Position numbers and translations under genes: made by a program. From a virus, in IMG/VR virus record IMGVR_UViG_3300025098_000254, positions 1-25,635 of that record: a stretch of 25,635 nt of DNA; one strand, 5' to 3'. Shown here piece by piece: positions 8,184-15,829 of the stretch; position 1 is the stretch's first letter, and every line of letters begins with the position of its first letter. Below the pieces are notes generated by a model. It did no database searches, had not been told where the DNA came from, and was given only the letters and a program-made list of their open reading frames with translations.

Positions 8184-9395
8184 TTAAGTAATTCTGTTTG
8201 TTGATCTGTTTTGACCAATTTTAATTTTAAAATCAGAAGATGACTCTCCAGACGGTACAGCTCTAACTTTCATACCACCAGGAATGTTTTCGTTTGCTAA
8301 AGTACCTCTAGGTGACATGTCGACATTTTTTGCCTTAGACATACTTTCTTTTAAAGCATCCGCTTTTCCTTGTTGATAAAAATGATTAGCTACTACATCT
8401 GGATTCATTGCAGTAAACAAAGACTTGTGATAACCTTTAGCATCTTCAATTTTACTAGTTTCCTTGTTAAGGAACTTGTTTACAAAATTTCCAATGTCCA
8501 TTTGGTTGTCTTTAACACTGTCTGTATCTTTAACATTCAATCTAAATCTTTTGTCTCCTACATTGTATTCAAAACCTTTGAATCCATCAGAGAAAACTTC
8601 ATTAGTCTTGCGTTTAAAAAACTTAGCGTTGTCTTCAGCTACTGTCTGATTTTTGTTGTAACGGTTGAAGAAATCCATAGCCTTTTGTTGTTCCGGGTTC
8701 AACCTAGAACCAGCTTTGATTTCATCGTAATATTTAGACTTTAACCCGTCTAGGTGGTTTTTAGCATTTGCAACTTGCTCTTTTAATGCCAATTTCTTTC
8801 TTTTTATATCTCGCTCTTCATCGAGTTCTTCATCGTAGGAATAAAGGTCTTCCATTACAAAAGATCTTTCTTCGTCTGTTAAGTGAGGTTTAGTTTGCTT
8901 AAAGTACTCGCTCAATAAATCATTATCACTCATTTTTGAGTAATCTTTATTTAATTCAACATAATCTTCTAAAGTTCCTCCAGTTTCATCCATAAAGTCA
9001 ACTACCTTCTGTATATTTTCAGGAAGCCTAGTACCTTCTTCTTCAGCTTTTTCTATAGCTTCTTCTATATCATCTTCTAGTTTTTCTACAACCTCTTCTT
9101 CTGTTACCTCCTCTAAAGCTATCATCTCCTCTACAGGTTCTTCCGCTACAGGTTCTTCTGTAATCTCTTCTGCAGGTTCTTCTGTAGCGCTAGATGGTAT
9201 CTCTACTTTCACAACGTCATCGTCTACTTTTGTATCTGCTTCGTTATTTTGTCTTAGATCCACCTTAATAGTACCGTCTTCAAGAACTTCGTTCTTCACT
9301 TTAGGTTCTTCTGTTTGAGGCGCTTCTTCAACAACCTCTTCTTGTTTTACGTCAACGATCTCTTCGACCGCTTCGACTTTCTTTTTTTTAGCCAT
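8184..9395 (-). CDS. Acidic head scaffold-like protein (403 aa)
   Basis: A 403-residue protein between portal and capsid genes. After a short basic start (MAKKKK) residues 8-120 are dominated by Glu, with repeated EEP(V/A)E units. Residues 175-260 are charged and helical (DEERDIKRKKLALKEQ), likely coiled coil. The C-terminal part includes a compact segment (GFEYNVGDKRFRLNVKD, 274-290) and ends with GGMKVRAVPSGESSSDFKIK. Position, charge pattern and helical content match phage scaffolding proteins, which guide capsid assembly around the portal and contact capsid protein through the C-terminus. I see no protease motif, so it is not an obvious fused maturation protease. The alternative is an internal head protein that stays in the capsid. 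The leader is AT-rich without a Shine-Dalgarno. Confidence 0.7.
   Translation of the reverse strand: MAKKKKVEAVEEIVDVKQEEVVEEAPQTEEPKVKNEVLEDGTIKVDLRQNNEADTKVDDDVVKVEIPSSATEEPAEEITEEPVAEEPVEEMIALEEVTEEEVVEKLEDDIEEAIEKAEEEGTRLPENIQKVVDFMDETGGTLEDYVELNKDYSKMSDNDLLSEYFKQTKPHLTDEERSFVMEDLYSYDEELDEERDIKRKKLALKEQVANAKNHLDGLKSKYYDEIKAGSRLNPEQQKAMDFFNRYNKNQTVAEDNAKFFKRKTNEVFSDGFKGFEYNVGDKRFRLNVKDTDSVKDNQMDIGNFVNKFLNKETSKIEDAKGYHKSLFTAMNPDVVANHFYQQGKADALKESMSKAKNVDMSPRGTLANENIPGGMKVRAVPSGESSSDFKIKIGQNRSTNRIT
9131..9182 (-). repeat. Short repeats coding for the Glu/Pro-rich segment of the scaffold-like protein
   Basis: Three copies of a 13-mer (plus strand CT(A/G)CAGGTTCTTC) start at 9131, 9146 and 9170. 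They encode EEP-type units in the acidic N-terminal arm, so arm length may vary between relatives by repeat slippage. Confidence 0.6.
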
Positions 9396-9427
9396 AATAA
9401 AATATTATAAAATTGTATAGTTTTGTG

Positions 9428-11854
9428 TTATCTTGGATCAAAAGCATTTAATCCAAAACCGCCACCCATTATATCATTACCCGATGACTCGAAGTTTTTA
9501 GGTGGACTTTCTTTTTTTCTTTGATCTATTAATTCAGACTGTTGTGTAGCTTGAATTTTAGTTCTTTCATCTTTACGATCTTCTTTTTGCGATTCTCTTT
9601 CTTTTAGTATCTCAGTTTCCATTTGCTTAATCTGCATGTTCAACTGAAACTCGTGATTCATAAGCTCTTTCTTAAGCATAGCTTCTTGCTGCATTTTCTG
9701 CATTTCCATCTGCATCTTGCTTTGATCTACTTGAATTGTAGTTTGAGCCATTGCTTGATTTTTCTGCATTTCTGCTTGGGCTGCAACTTGCTGCGCCTGT
9801 GCGTTTGCTTGCGCTTGAGCTTGAATATTTTGTTGCTGCATCAACTGATCTTGCTGCGCCTTCTTTTTTCTTCGTATTTTTAATACTTGATTAGCTAGCT
9901 TTATGTTTTTAATCTCTCTAACATCTATAGCATCTTCTAGCTCTATACCGTTTTTAGACAACGCTACTTGAATATTGTTTTCAAGCATTTGCTTTTGCTC
10001 ATCATCTGGTGCTAGCTCTATAAATATACCAAAATCATACAAGTGCAAATCACCCATCTCTTTTAACGTAGCTACATTGTGACCACCTATCTTTTGTATA
10101 AAAGCATCTTTAGTTGGTGAGTACTCTATAATATCAGATATCCTTAGAGATATACACTCTGACAACTCAGCTGTTAAGAACAAACCACTTTGCAGTATAT
10201 GCCTAGTAGCAGTGTTTGAATTTGCTGCTGCCATTTTTTGTATACCTACTAAGGCATTTTTATCAGGTGTACTACCATCACGCGCCTCGTTCAATCCGGT
10301 GACATCTCTGATCATTTGAAGGTAGTAGTTGTATGTTTGTATCAGTGAAGCTAATTTAGCTCCTCCTGAGCCGCTCTGTATCTCTTGAATAGGTACTTTA
10401 CCTGGATTCATGTCTCCATCAGCAGTCATTGATCTACCAATTATACTACCTGTTTGGAAGAACATGTTTAAAGCTTCTTGCGGGTTGTAGTTTGTTCCGT
10501 TACCTAAATCTATTTCAGCTAAGCCATCAGCGTCCAAGTATATACCATCAGGTATCATACGTGACATTACTTGTTGCAGCTTTAAATGTGTAAGCTGTAT
10601 CATGTCAGCGAAAGTAGTTGTTCTACTAACTAAAGACTCAATCTTACCTTTATACATTCTAGGAGCTACTACTGAATAGTTCATTTTAACCTTAGTGTAA
10701 TCACTTTTAGGTCTCATCATGTTCTTAGCTAACTCCCACTTTAATAGCTGACTAGTACCTAAAACTAAAGCTCCTTCGTATAAAACCTCTATTTGCTTAG
10801 ACATTTTACCAAACCTCTCCTCTAGCACTTCGTTAGGTGGATTAAATTGATCGTCTTTAACTATTACCTTGCTAGCGCCTGTAGCTGTTTCTTTTACTTT
10901 GTATACTTCGTTCGCGTAAGTCTTAAAATTAAAGTATAATACTTGAACTTGATTTCTATCTAAGTTAGTTGACTCAGCTAGACTTCTATTGTAGAAACCT
11001 GTAGACTGATAACCTTGCTTACCTATTTTCTCTAGATCTTCGTTAGTTAGATCTGGAAACTCTTTTTTAAGCTCGTTTATAGGTACTGTTTTAATTTCAC
11101 CTATATAGTATATATCATCAAAGTATGGTGACTCAGTGTACGAATAAACAATATTAGCTGGATCAACATATTCTACTTTAACTCCTTCAGATTTTGTAAA
11201 TGTATTTTTTACAGCACCTATACCTATTACAGTTAGGTCATAATTAACCCTTTTCTTTATAAGCTCGTATCTGTTACCTTCTAATATAGTGTTTATAGCT
11301 TGTTCTTCAGCTATTTCTACAGCCTGCTTGTAGTTTAGCTGCATGTGTAACTGAAGCTCTTCTTCGCTGTCTGGTAGTTGCTCCGGAGGAGTACTTGCTA
11401 TAGTAACACCAAAAGCTTCTTGAGCAAACTCGTTAAGATCTCTAGTTTTCATATCCGCAATTATATCCTCCATATATTTAGTTCTTTTAGAAACTCCATA
11501 TGGATCTTGTGAATATGCTTTTATATCAAATGTTCTTTCTGATATTCCGTTAACTACTATGTCAACGAATTTAGGTATAATAGGAATAGGCTTCCAGTCT
11601 AAGTTTAAGTAACTTAAATCGCCGTTAATCGACAACTCATCTTTATATTTTTGTATTGATTGTTCTCCTCTAGCGTACAAACGTAGTTTGTGGAAGTTGT
11701 TTTGATTGCTAGCAAATCTATTTGTACCAGTGTCTCTTTTGAACCACTCGTACTCAATAGCTTTACCAACTTTAAGTCCATACTCTTTCGAGACTTTCTC
11801 TATGTCACTAACAACTTGACTAGGAAAATAATGCGATGTAACTGACTCAGCCAT
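9428..11854 (-). CDS. Portal protein (808 aa)
   Basis: An 808-residue protein encoded directly after the large terminase (1 nt between stop and start) and before the scaffold-like and capsid genes, the classic portal position. The N-terminal two thirds are mixed alpha/beta. They include NRFASNQNNFHKLRLYARGE (about 45-64) and, in the central region, a helical segment with DVTGLNEARDGSTPDKNALVG, which matches the stem/wing part of portal proteins where a V-T-G-x-N/S motif is common. Residues from about 660 to 780 are a long Gln/Met/Ala-rich coiled coil, ending in a Gly-rich tail (GGGFGLNAFDPR). About 800 residues and this Q-rich end fit portals of crAss-like phages, which are larger than T4 gp20 or HK97 gp3. 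Twelve copies would form the DNA-entry ring. The ATG at 11854 has no Shine-Dalgarno and probably depends on coupling to terminase translation. Confidence 0.85.
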   Translation of the reverse strand: MAESVTSHYFPSQVVSDIEKVSKEYGLKVGKAIEYEWFKRDTGTNRFASNQNNFHKLRLYARGEQSIQKYKDELSINGDLSYLNLDWKPIPIIPKFVDIVVNGISERTFDIKAYSQDPYGVSKRTKYMEDIIADMKTRDLNEFAQEAFGVTIASTPPEQLPDSEEELQLHMQLNYKQAVEIAEEQAINTILEGNRYELIKKRVNYDLTVIGIGAVKNTFTKSEGVKVEYVDPANIVYSYTESPYFDDIYYIGEIKTVPINELKKEFPDLTNEDLEKIGKQGYQSTGFYNRSLAESTNLDRNQVQVLYFNFKTYANEVYKVKETATGASKVIVKDDQFNPPNEVLEERFGKMSKQIEVLYEGALVLGTSQLLKWELAKNMMRPKSDYTKVKMNYSVVAPRMYKGKIESLVSRTTTFADMIQLTHLKLQQVMSRMIPDGIYLDADGLAEIDLGNGTNYNPQEALNMFFQTGSIIGRSMTADGDMNPGKVPIQEIQSGSGGAKLASLIQTYNYYLQMIRDVTGLNEARDGSTPDKNALVGIQKMAAANSNTATRHILQSGLFLTAELSECISLRISDIIEYSPTKDAFIQKIGGHNVATLKEMGDLHLYDFGIFIELAPDDEQKQMLENNIQVALSKNGIELEDAIDVREIKNIKLANQVLKIRRKKKAQQDQLMQQQNIQAQAQANAQAQQVAAQAEMQKNQAMAQTTIQVDQSKMQMEMQKMQQEAMLKKELMNHEFQLNMQIKQMETEILKERESQKEDRKDERTKIQATQQSELIDQRKKESPPKNFESSGNDIMGGGFGLNAFDPR

Positions 11855-11855
11855 A

Positions 11856-14060
11856 TTATCTTTCTATTAGTTTTGAATTAAAGCCTTTATTTTTATATTT
11901 GGCTATACTTAAGTTTAATTTTTTTCTCTCCATGTTTTGCTTTGGTGAATACAAATGCCTATTGCAAGCCATAATCGCTAGGCCAGAGCTAATAGATGCA
12001 TCAAATTTTGTTCTTTTAGTTATGTCAAACTTTGCCCAATCATTTAAAGTATCGTTGAATGGCATTGACCCAAAGCCTTGGCTTGTTTCTCCAACGTGAT
12101 CGTTGATATACATTTCTATAGCAGCTGCGTGAGCTTGCTTTATGTCTTCGCTTGAGTTTGGCATTCCACCAATCTCTCTTTCTGTTACAGATAATTTATT
12201 CCATACTTTATCTGGCCTATTCATTGAGAAGCCTCTGTAACCTCTTCTTTTAAAATAATAAAGTAATCTTGGCTTGTTATTCTCTGCTAATATTGGCATG
12301 CCATAAAATATGCAAGCCATAAGTACGTCTTCAAAGAACATTTCGGCAGTTTGAGGCCTTGCTATGTATTCTAAGAAAAACTCATTAGCTGGTGCGTCTT
12401 CCATACTAAACTTTGTAAGTCCATGTAAAGAACCTTTAGAACCTCTACCATCTACTGTGCCGGATATATCGTAAGAGTCACACCCAAACGCTCCTATGTG
12501 CTCGTTTCCAGGGTGTTTTACACCGTTCTTCAATACCATTTTGTTTTGAATATGTACTGGTGGCACCCAGTTCACTTTGAATCTACCTTTTTGATTTGGT
12601 AAAAACATTACCTTAGTATCTTTTACTCCATTTAACCACTGAAAATTACCAACATTTAAATCAACAGTTTCTTCGTTGTAATCTATTTGCTCGTATATCT
12701 TAGTTAAATTAAATATACTATTTTTAGTTTCGTCTCTGAAAGCGTGTTCTTCAGTTCTAGGAAACTGTCTATAGAATTCGTTTAAAGCGTCTTGATCTGA
12801 CTTTAAACCTTCTGCTTCGTTCTGCCAATGACTAAGTACGCCTACATCTATTACATCTCCATGTGGGTCAATAACCTCTCGTTCAGGTGTTTCGAACACA
12901 GGTAGTCCATAAGAATCAATGAATCCCTCGTAGTTCCATTCCATAGGTATGAACAAAGAATAGAGGCCCGAATTTGTCTGTCCGTTTCTGTTTCGTTTTG
13001 TAACATCTGAACTATTGTAAAGTTTTTTAAATTCGTTACCGCCTTTATCTAACGCGTTGCTAGTAGAACCCATCATGCATTTACCGATGATCCTACTACC
13101 AAGTCTTAGTGTAGTTTTAGTAACTCGCCAATTATTTAAAATATTATTAGGTCTCTCCCACTTACCACTCTCGTCGTGCACTAATAATCTTAATTTTTCA
13201 CCATCGTAGCTGTTATCACCAGTATTCTTCCAATCTATGGTTGTATCCAGTCCATCGAGCTCCTCAGGTTTGTCGGTGCTAGTAATGTTCCGTCTTGTAA
13301 GTTTAGAAGCGGGGACTCTGTACGCAAGCTCGGTCTTTGGTCGGTCCATCCCGTCCTGTATTGGTTTAAAAAAGAATGGATAATTGACTGATATTGGTAC
13401 AACTTTATCTGTGAACATTTTCTTGGCGTCTGGTCCAGATTTGGACAGTATTCCGAATCGTGCATCTGAACTAATAGTTGCTTGATTAACAGTTTCTCCT
13501 GACGCCATAAATGAGAATCCTGATCTACGATTTTTAAGATAGCACATTCCATAAGACCTTTTGTCTGCTTTACATGCTTCCCAGAATATGTAGAACAACC
13601 TGTTGGCTTCCCTAAAGTCTGGGTTACCGACATCAATCTTTGACCATTGAAGGTACATGTAGTGAGTACCAGTAATATAAGTAGGTTTACCATTGTTGTA
13701 AAACCAAAAACCTTCTTCTCTTTTCTTAAATTCGCTTTCAATGTAATCTATATATTCGTTTTTAAATTCGTTTGGTAGTTCTTTCCAGTCAAATATAGTT
13801 TTTACTCTATTGAGTTCCTTAGGATAAGGAGTCACCTCCCATTTATCACTTTTAAACTTATGAGCGTTATTTATTGGTGGTAAAGCTATTTTTAGATTTT
13901 GTATTTCGTATATTTCACCTATCTTACCAGTCTTACTTATTACAACAATGTCGTGTTCTTTGTTGTAGCCATATTCCCAGCGTTTAGCTTTGTTTAATCT
14001 TTTTATTGAATTAATAGATACGTGATCGTCAACTATTTTATATAAACTCTGCTGATACAT
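11856..14060 (-). CDS. terL: Large terminase subunit, ATPase-nuclease (734 aa)
   Basis: A 734-residue packaging motor protein. The ATPase part has a deviant Walker A at residues 176-184 (KNRRSGFSF, in the K/R...G-F-S style without the usual GK[T/S]), Walker B LLVHDE at 292-297 (D296, E297) and coupling motif GSTSN at 331-335. The nuclease part (about 520-700) has likely metal-binding acids D528/D531 (CDSYD), E593 (LAEN) and D687 (FDAS), in an RNase H-like order. It would pump DNA through the portal and cut it. Its start codon overlaps the stop of the 91-aa gene by one base, and an AGGAGGAG sequence lies just upstream, the only strong Shine-Dalgarno in the window. The portal gene follows after 1 nt. 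Length exceeds T4 gp17 and fits crAss-like terminases. Confidence 0.9.
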   Translation of the reverse strand: MYQQSLYKIVDDHVSINSIKRLNKAKRWEYGYNKEHDIVVISKTGKIGEIYEIQNLKIALPPINNAHKFKSDKWEVTPYPKELNRVKTIFDWKELPNEFKNEYIDYIESEFKKREEGFWFYNNGKPTYITGTHYMYLQWSKIDVGNPDFREANRLFYIFWEACKADKRSYGMCYLKNRRSGFSFMASGETVNQATISSDARFGILSKSGPDAKKMFTDKVVPISVNYPFFFKPIQDGMDRPKTELAYRVPASKLTRRNITSTDKPEELDGLDTTIDWKNTGDNSYDGEKLRLLVHDESGKWERPNNILNNWRVTKTTLRLGSRIIGKCMMGSTSNALDKGGNEFKKLYNSSDVTKRNRNGQTNSGLYSLFIPMEWNYEGFIDSYGLPVFETPEREVIDPHGDVIDVGVLSHWQNEAEGLKSDQDALNEFYRQFPRTEEHAFRDETKNSIFNLTKIYEQIDYNEETVDLNVGNFQWLNGVKDTKVMFLPNQKGRFKVNWVPPVHIQNKMVLKNGVKHPGNEHIGAFGCDSYDISGTVDGRGSKGSLHGLTKFSMEDAPANEFFLEYIARPQTAEMFFEDVLMACIFYGMPILAENNKPRLLYYFKRRGYRGFSMNRPDKVWNKLSVTEREIGGMPNSSEDIKQAHAAAIEMYINDHVGETSQGFGSMPFNDTLNDWAKFDITKRTKFDASISSGLAIMACNRHLYSPKQNMERKKLNLSIAKYKNKGFNSKLIER

Positions 14061-14335
14061 TATTTACTCCTCCTCTCAGCAAAGCCACTAAACGCTACAG
14101 ATTTATTTTCCACAGGTTTGTTTTCTAAAACAGCTTTTTCGTTTTCAATACGATTTAATATTTCAAAGGCATCGAATATAGCTAGCTTTTTTGTAGCAGC
14201 TGCATTTTTAAGTCTGTCAGCAGAAACATCATCTTCAGTATTTGTAATGATCTTTTCTTGCGCTACTTTAATTAGCTCCTCAACTGCTTTATACCCAGCT
14301 TGGATTATACTCTCTTTCTTCTCCTTCGTGTTCAT
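14060..14335 (-). CDS. Candidate small terminase subunit (91 aa)
   Basis: A 91-residue protein whose stop overlaps the terminase start by one base (TAATG). It is mostly helical: KESIIQAGYKAVEELIKVAQ at the N-terminus, then ADRLKNAAATKKLAIFDAFE and a helix with ILNRIENEKAVLE, ending in a basic tail FAERRSK. Its position directly before the large terminase, its small size, helical content and basic end fit a small terminase subunit that recognises DNA and activates the motor. I see no clear helix-turn-helix, so the call rests mainly on position. Its first 47 nt overlap the end of the GroES-like gene in another frame. There is no alternative in-frame Met, so the overlap appears real. Confidence 0.6.
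   Translation of the reverse strand: MNTKEKKESIIQAGYKAVEELIKVAQEKIITNTEDDVSADRLKNAAATKKLAIFDAFEILNRIENEKAVLENKPVENKSVAFSGFAERRSK
14067..14074 (-). promoter_or_regulatory. Strong ribosome binding site for the large terminase gene
   Basis: AGGAGGAG lies on the minus strand, 6 nt before the terminase ATG (8 nt from the AGGAGG core), inside the last codons of the 91-aa gene (coding Glu-Arg-Arg-Ser). All other starts in the window lack such a sequence. Confidence 0.6.
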
Positions 14336-14885
14336 ATTTAATTGTAATTTGTGATGTCATTACTCTATAAACACGCTCGCCATCTATAATAAACTCAAAC
14401 TCGCTTCTAGGTGTAAAACCTACTTTGTTTCCTACTTTTATACCTACGCTTTCTAAAATATCATTAGAGTATTTAACTATACCAACTAATGGTTTTTCTT
14501 TTTCTAAAGAAAACGTATCATCATTAGCTATAGGTTTTACAAAGCAATAGTCGTCTAGTGATTTCCATTCTTCGTTGTGTTTATATATATATAACTGATC
14601 GTCACTGACAAAGTACTTGTCTTCAGCAAAAAAGCTTCTACTGTTCTGTTCTTTGCCTCTGACGTCATGCCATCTTCTAAATACATTATGGTGTATGATA
14701 ACCTCATCACCAATTTGTATATCAGTTTTTTTATTCTTTGGCAAACCAACAACTATAGCGTTGTTGCTTACGTTCTTATGAGTAAATATCTCGGTGTTTA
14801 ATATAAGATCTACATCGCCAACTTTTTTAGTGTTGTCGTATCTTGATCTTACAGGTGACACTATAAAACTATCCCAACCGTGCAT
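14289..14885 (-). CDS. Tandem GroES-like co-chaperonin (198 aa)
   Basis: A 198-residue protein that reads as two GroES-type units. The first (about 5-105) has VSPV, AIVVGLP, a hydrophilic loop, IQIGDEVIIHHNVF and then EDKYFVSDDQLYIYK. The second (about 112-185) has CFVKPI, VGIVKYSND, GIKVGNKVGFTP, SEFEFIIDGERVYRV and a closing strand. This order (VKP... G-V... VGD-V-F... E-Y/F-x-IDGE... I) is the GroES/T4 gp31 pattern. T4 gp31 replaces host GroES when folding capsid protein, so a similar role for capsid or fibre protein is plausible. The mobile loop between VKP and GIV in each unit would touch GroEL. Its ATG overlaps the previous stop by one base (TAATG), and its end overlaps the next gene by 47 nt. 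The fold is inferred from motifs only. Confidence 0.6.
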   Translation of the reverse strand: MHGWDSFIVSPVRSRYDNTKKVGDVDLILNTEIFTHKNVSNNAIVVGLPKNKKTDIQIGDEVIIHHNVFRRWHDVRGKEQNSRSFFAEDKYFVSDDQLYIYKHNEEWKSLDDYCFVKPIANDDTFSLEKEKPLVGIVKYSNDILESVGIKVGNKVGFTPRSEFEFIIDGERVYRVMTSQITIKYEHEGEEREYNPSWV

Positions 14886-15103
14886 TAATATTCTAAATTA
14901 TATTCAACTGCAATAGCCATGTTCTTGTTAAAGTCTTTCCATGGCAAAACCTCATTATTTTTAGTAATGTAAATCCTATACTTTTCATCTTCTTCAAGTA
15001 TCGAATCTATTACATGTCCTCCGTAGACCTCTTGACCTACGGAGTAATGCATTGCTTCGTTCTTATAATCTTTACCTATACTAATCTTCCTTATCAGCTC
15101 CAT
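14885..15103 (-). CDS. Small phage protein of unknown function (72 aa)
   Basis: A 72-residue protein, MELIRKISIGKDYKNEAMHY followed by SVGQEV, a Gly-Gly turn, a segment of alternating charged and hydrophobic residues (YRIYITKNNEVLPWKDF) and a C-terminal VEYNLEY. The frame stays open upstream to a TTG at 15166, but those 21 extra residues would lie wholly inside the 82-aa gene and look unlike protein, so I chose ATG 15103, which starts at a pattern I recall from small marine-phage proteins. It overlaps the 82-aa gene by 23 nt and its stop overlaps the GroES-like start by one base. It looks like a small beta-barrel-type soluble protein. I do not recognise a function. Confidence 0.6.
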   Translation of the reverse strand: MELIRKISIGKDYKNEAMHYSVGQEVYGGHVIDSILEEDEKYRIYITKNNEVLPWKDFNKNMAIAVEYNLEY

Positions 15104-15329
15104 CTTCCTCTTGCTTGATTGTTCCGTCGTGCACGTTAATAGTAACCTTGCCGTACTCTTCTTCAAGCTCCTTTTGAAAAACTTCTAAGTCTTTTCTAAA
15201 AGCAGGGATAGCTGCTATTAAGTCAAATTTTCTAGATTCTACTTGTCCAAGCTCCATTTGTGCTTGGCTAATTTGGTTTACTAAAGCTTGTAGCTTTGTT
15301 AATTGTTCGTCTTTAATTTTTAAGTCCAT
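15081..15329 (-). CDS. Small coiled-coil protein (82 aa)
   Basis: An 82-residue protein starting at ATG 15329. Residues 5-60 are an uninterrupted amphipathic helix with regular hydrophobic spacing (LTKLQALVNQISQAQMELG, then a break near Ala-Ile-Pro, then FRKDLEVFQKELEEEYG), likely a helical hairpin or coiled coil. A short beta-like segment (KVTINVHDGTI) and an acidic tail follow. Similar small coiled-coil proteins occur upstream of packaging genes in marine phages, with no proven function that I know of. It could be an assembly chaperone or a terminase cofactor. The leader is AT-rich with no usable Shine-Dalgarno, and its 3' end overlaps the 72-aa gene by 23 nt, which suggests coupled translation. 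Confidence 0.6.
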   Translation of the reverse strand: MDLKIKDEQLTKLQALVNQISQAQMELGQVESRKFDLIAAIPAFRKDLEVFQKELEEEYGKVTINVHDGTIKQEEDGADKED

Positions 15330-15389
15330 AATAAAATTTAATTTGTTTACTCCTATATTATTACGCTATTTTCACGTTTTTTACTAATA

Positions 15390-15710
15390 TTAGTCTTCTA
15401 TAGTCATAGTTACAGATGTAGGGTTTTCTTTTTCTGCAATACTTGCAGCTAAACCAGCCTCTATAGCATCTACTTCATCTTCACCCATAGCTTCTTTGAC
15501 CCAGCCAACTACTGTTGCATTTGTTAGATCTTCAAAGTCTACAAAGTCTACATCTTCATCTACTTCTATCTGCTTAGTGCCTATAGATGTTGTACTAATG
15601 TCACCTTTAGAAGCTTCAACTATCCAATGCACATTGTACACTACGTTGCTTAAATCTCCTTCTGTAGGTTTTACGTCTACTGTTTTACAGTTCCAATTGT
15701 AATTAATCAT
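15390..15710 (-). CDS. Small acidic phage protein (106 aa)
   Basis: A 106-residue acidic protein. The N-terminal half is beta-like (NVVYNVHWIVEASKGDISTT, then a GTKQIEVD turn). The second half is helical and acidic (FVDFEDLTNATVVGWVKEAM, then DEVDAIEAGLAASIAEKE), with a final beta strand TSVTMTIED. This V-Y-N-V-H-W ... VVGWVK-x-x-x-G pattern recalls a small conserved protein found beside fibre and structural genes in marine phages, including cyanophages; its function is not known to me. The start codon overlaps the stop of the 40-aa gene (ATGA) and it directly follows the fibre gene group, so it may be a fibre accessory or assembly factor. No signal peptide or membrane segment is present. Confidence 0.65.
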   Translation of the reverse strand: MINYNWNCKTVDVKPTEGDLSNVVYNVHWIVEASKGDISTTSIGTKQIEVDEDVDFVDFEDLTNATVVGWVKEAMGEDEVDAIEAGLAASIAEKENPTSVTMTIED

Positions 15711-15829
15711 TTTTTTTGTTTTTTATTTGTTAATTTTTTAGCTTTGCTAAGTTGTTCTAAAGTTATAGGTATTAGTTTTTTACCTTGATCTTCTATTTTT
15801 TTTCTTAGTTCGGGTGTTAGTTTTATCAT
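15707..15829 (-). CDS. Basic mini-protein coupled by ATGA overlaps on both sides (40 aa)
   Basis: A 40-codon frame, MIKLTPELRKKIEDQGKKLI and then PITLEQLSKAKKLTNKKQKK, strongly basic toward the C-terminus and probably helical. Its ATG overlaps the TGA of the giant fibre gene (ATGA at 15829-15826) and its own TGA overlaps the ATG of the 106-aa gene (ATGA at 15710-15707). Two 4-nt stop-start overlaps with no wasted base are hard to explain unless the frame is translated by re-initiating ribosomes. The poly-A-rich end also encodes the Lys tail. Function is unknown; the basic tail could bind nucleic acid or the acidic neighbour protein. The alternative is a chance frame in AT-rich DNA. Confidence 0.6.
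   Translation of the reverse strand: MIKLTPELRKKIEDQGKKLIPITLEQLSKAKKLTNKKQKK

Noticed and set aside
8370-9883. Plus-strand frames of 61-124 codons opposite scaffold and portal genes
   Set aside because: Phe/Leu/Ser-rich antisense products of Lys/Glu/Gln-rich coding sequence; no leader or domain supports them.
13235-13741. 168-codon minus-strand frame overlapping the large terminase
   Set aside because: It lies wholly within the terminase in another frame and its translation has no recognisable domain; the terminase frame carries the conserved motifs (Walker B).
15101-15166. Extended start (TTG at 15166) for the 72-aa protein
   Set aside because: The extra 21 codons lie inside the coiled-coil gene; ATG 15103 fits the protein pattern better.
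15350-15354. AGGAG on the minus strand before the 82-aa gene
   Set aside because: It is 20 nt from the ATG, too far for a working ribosome binding site.
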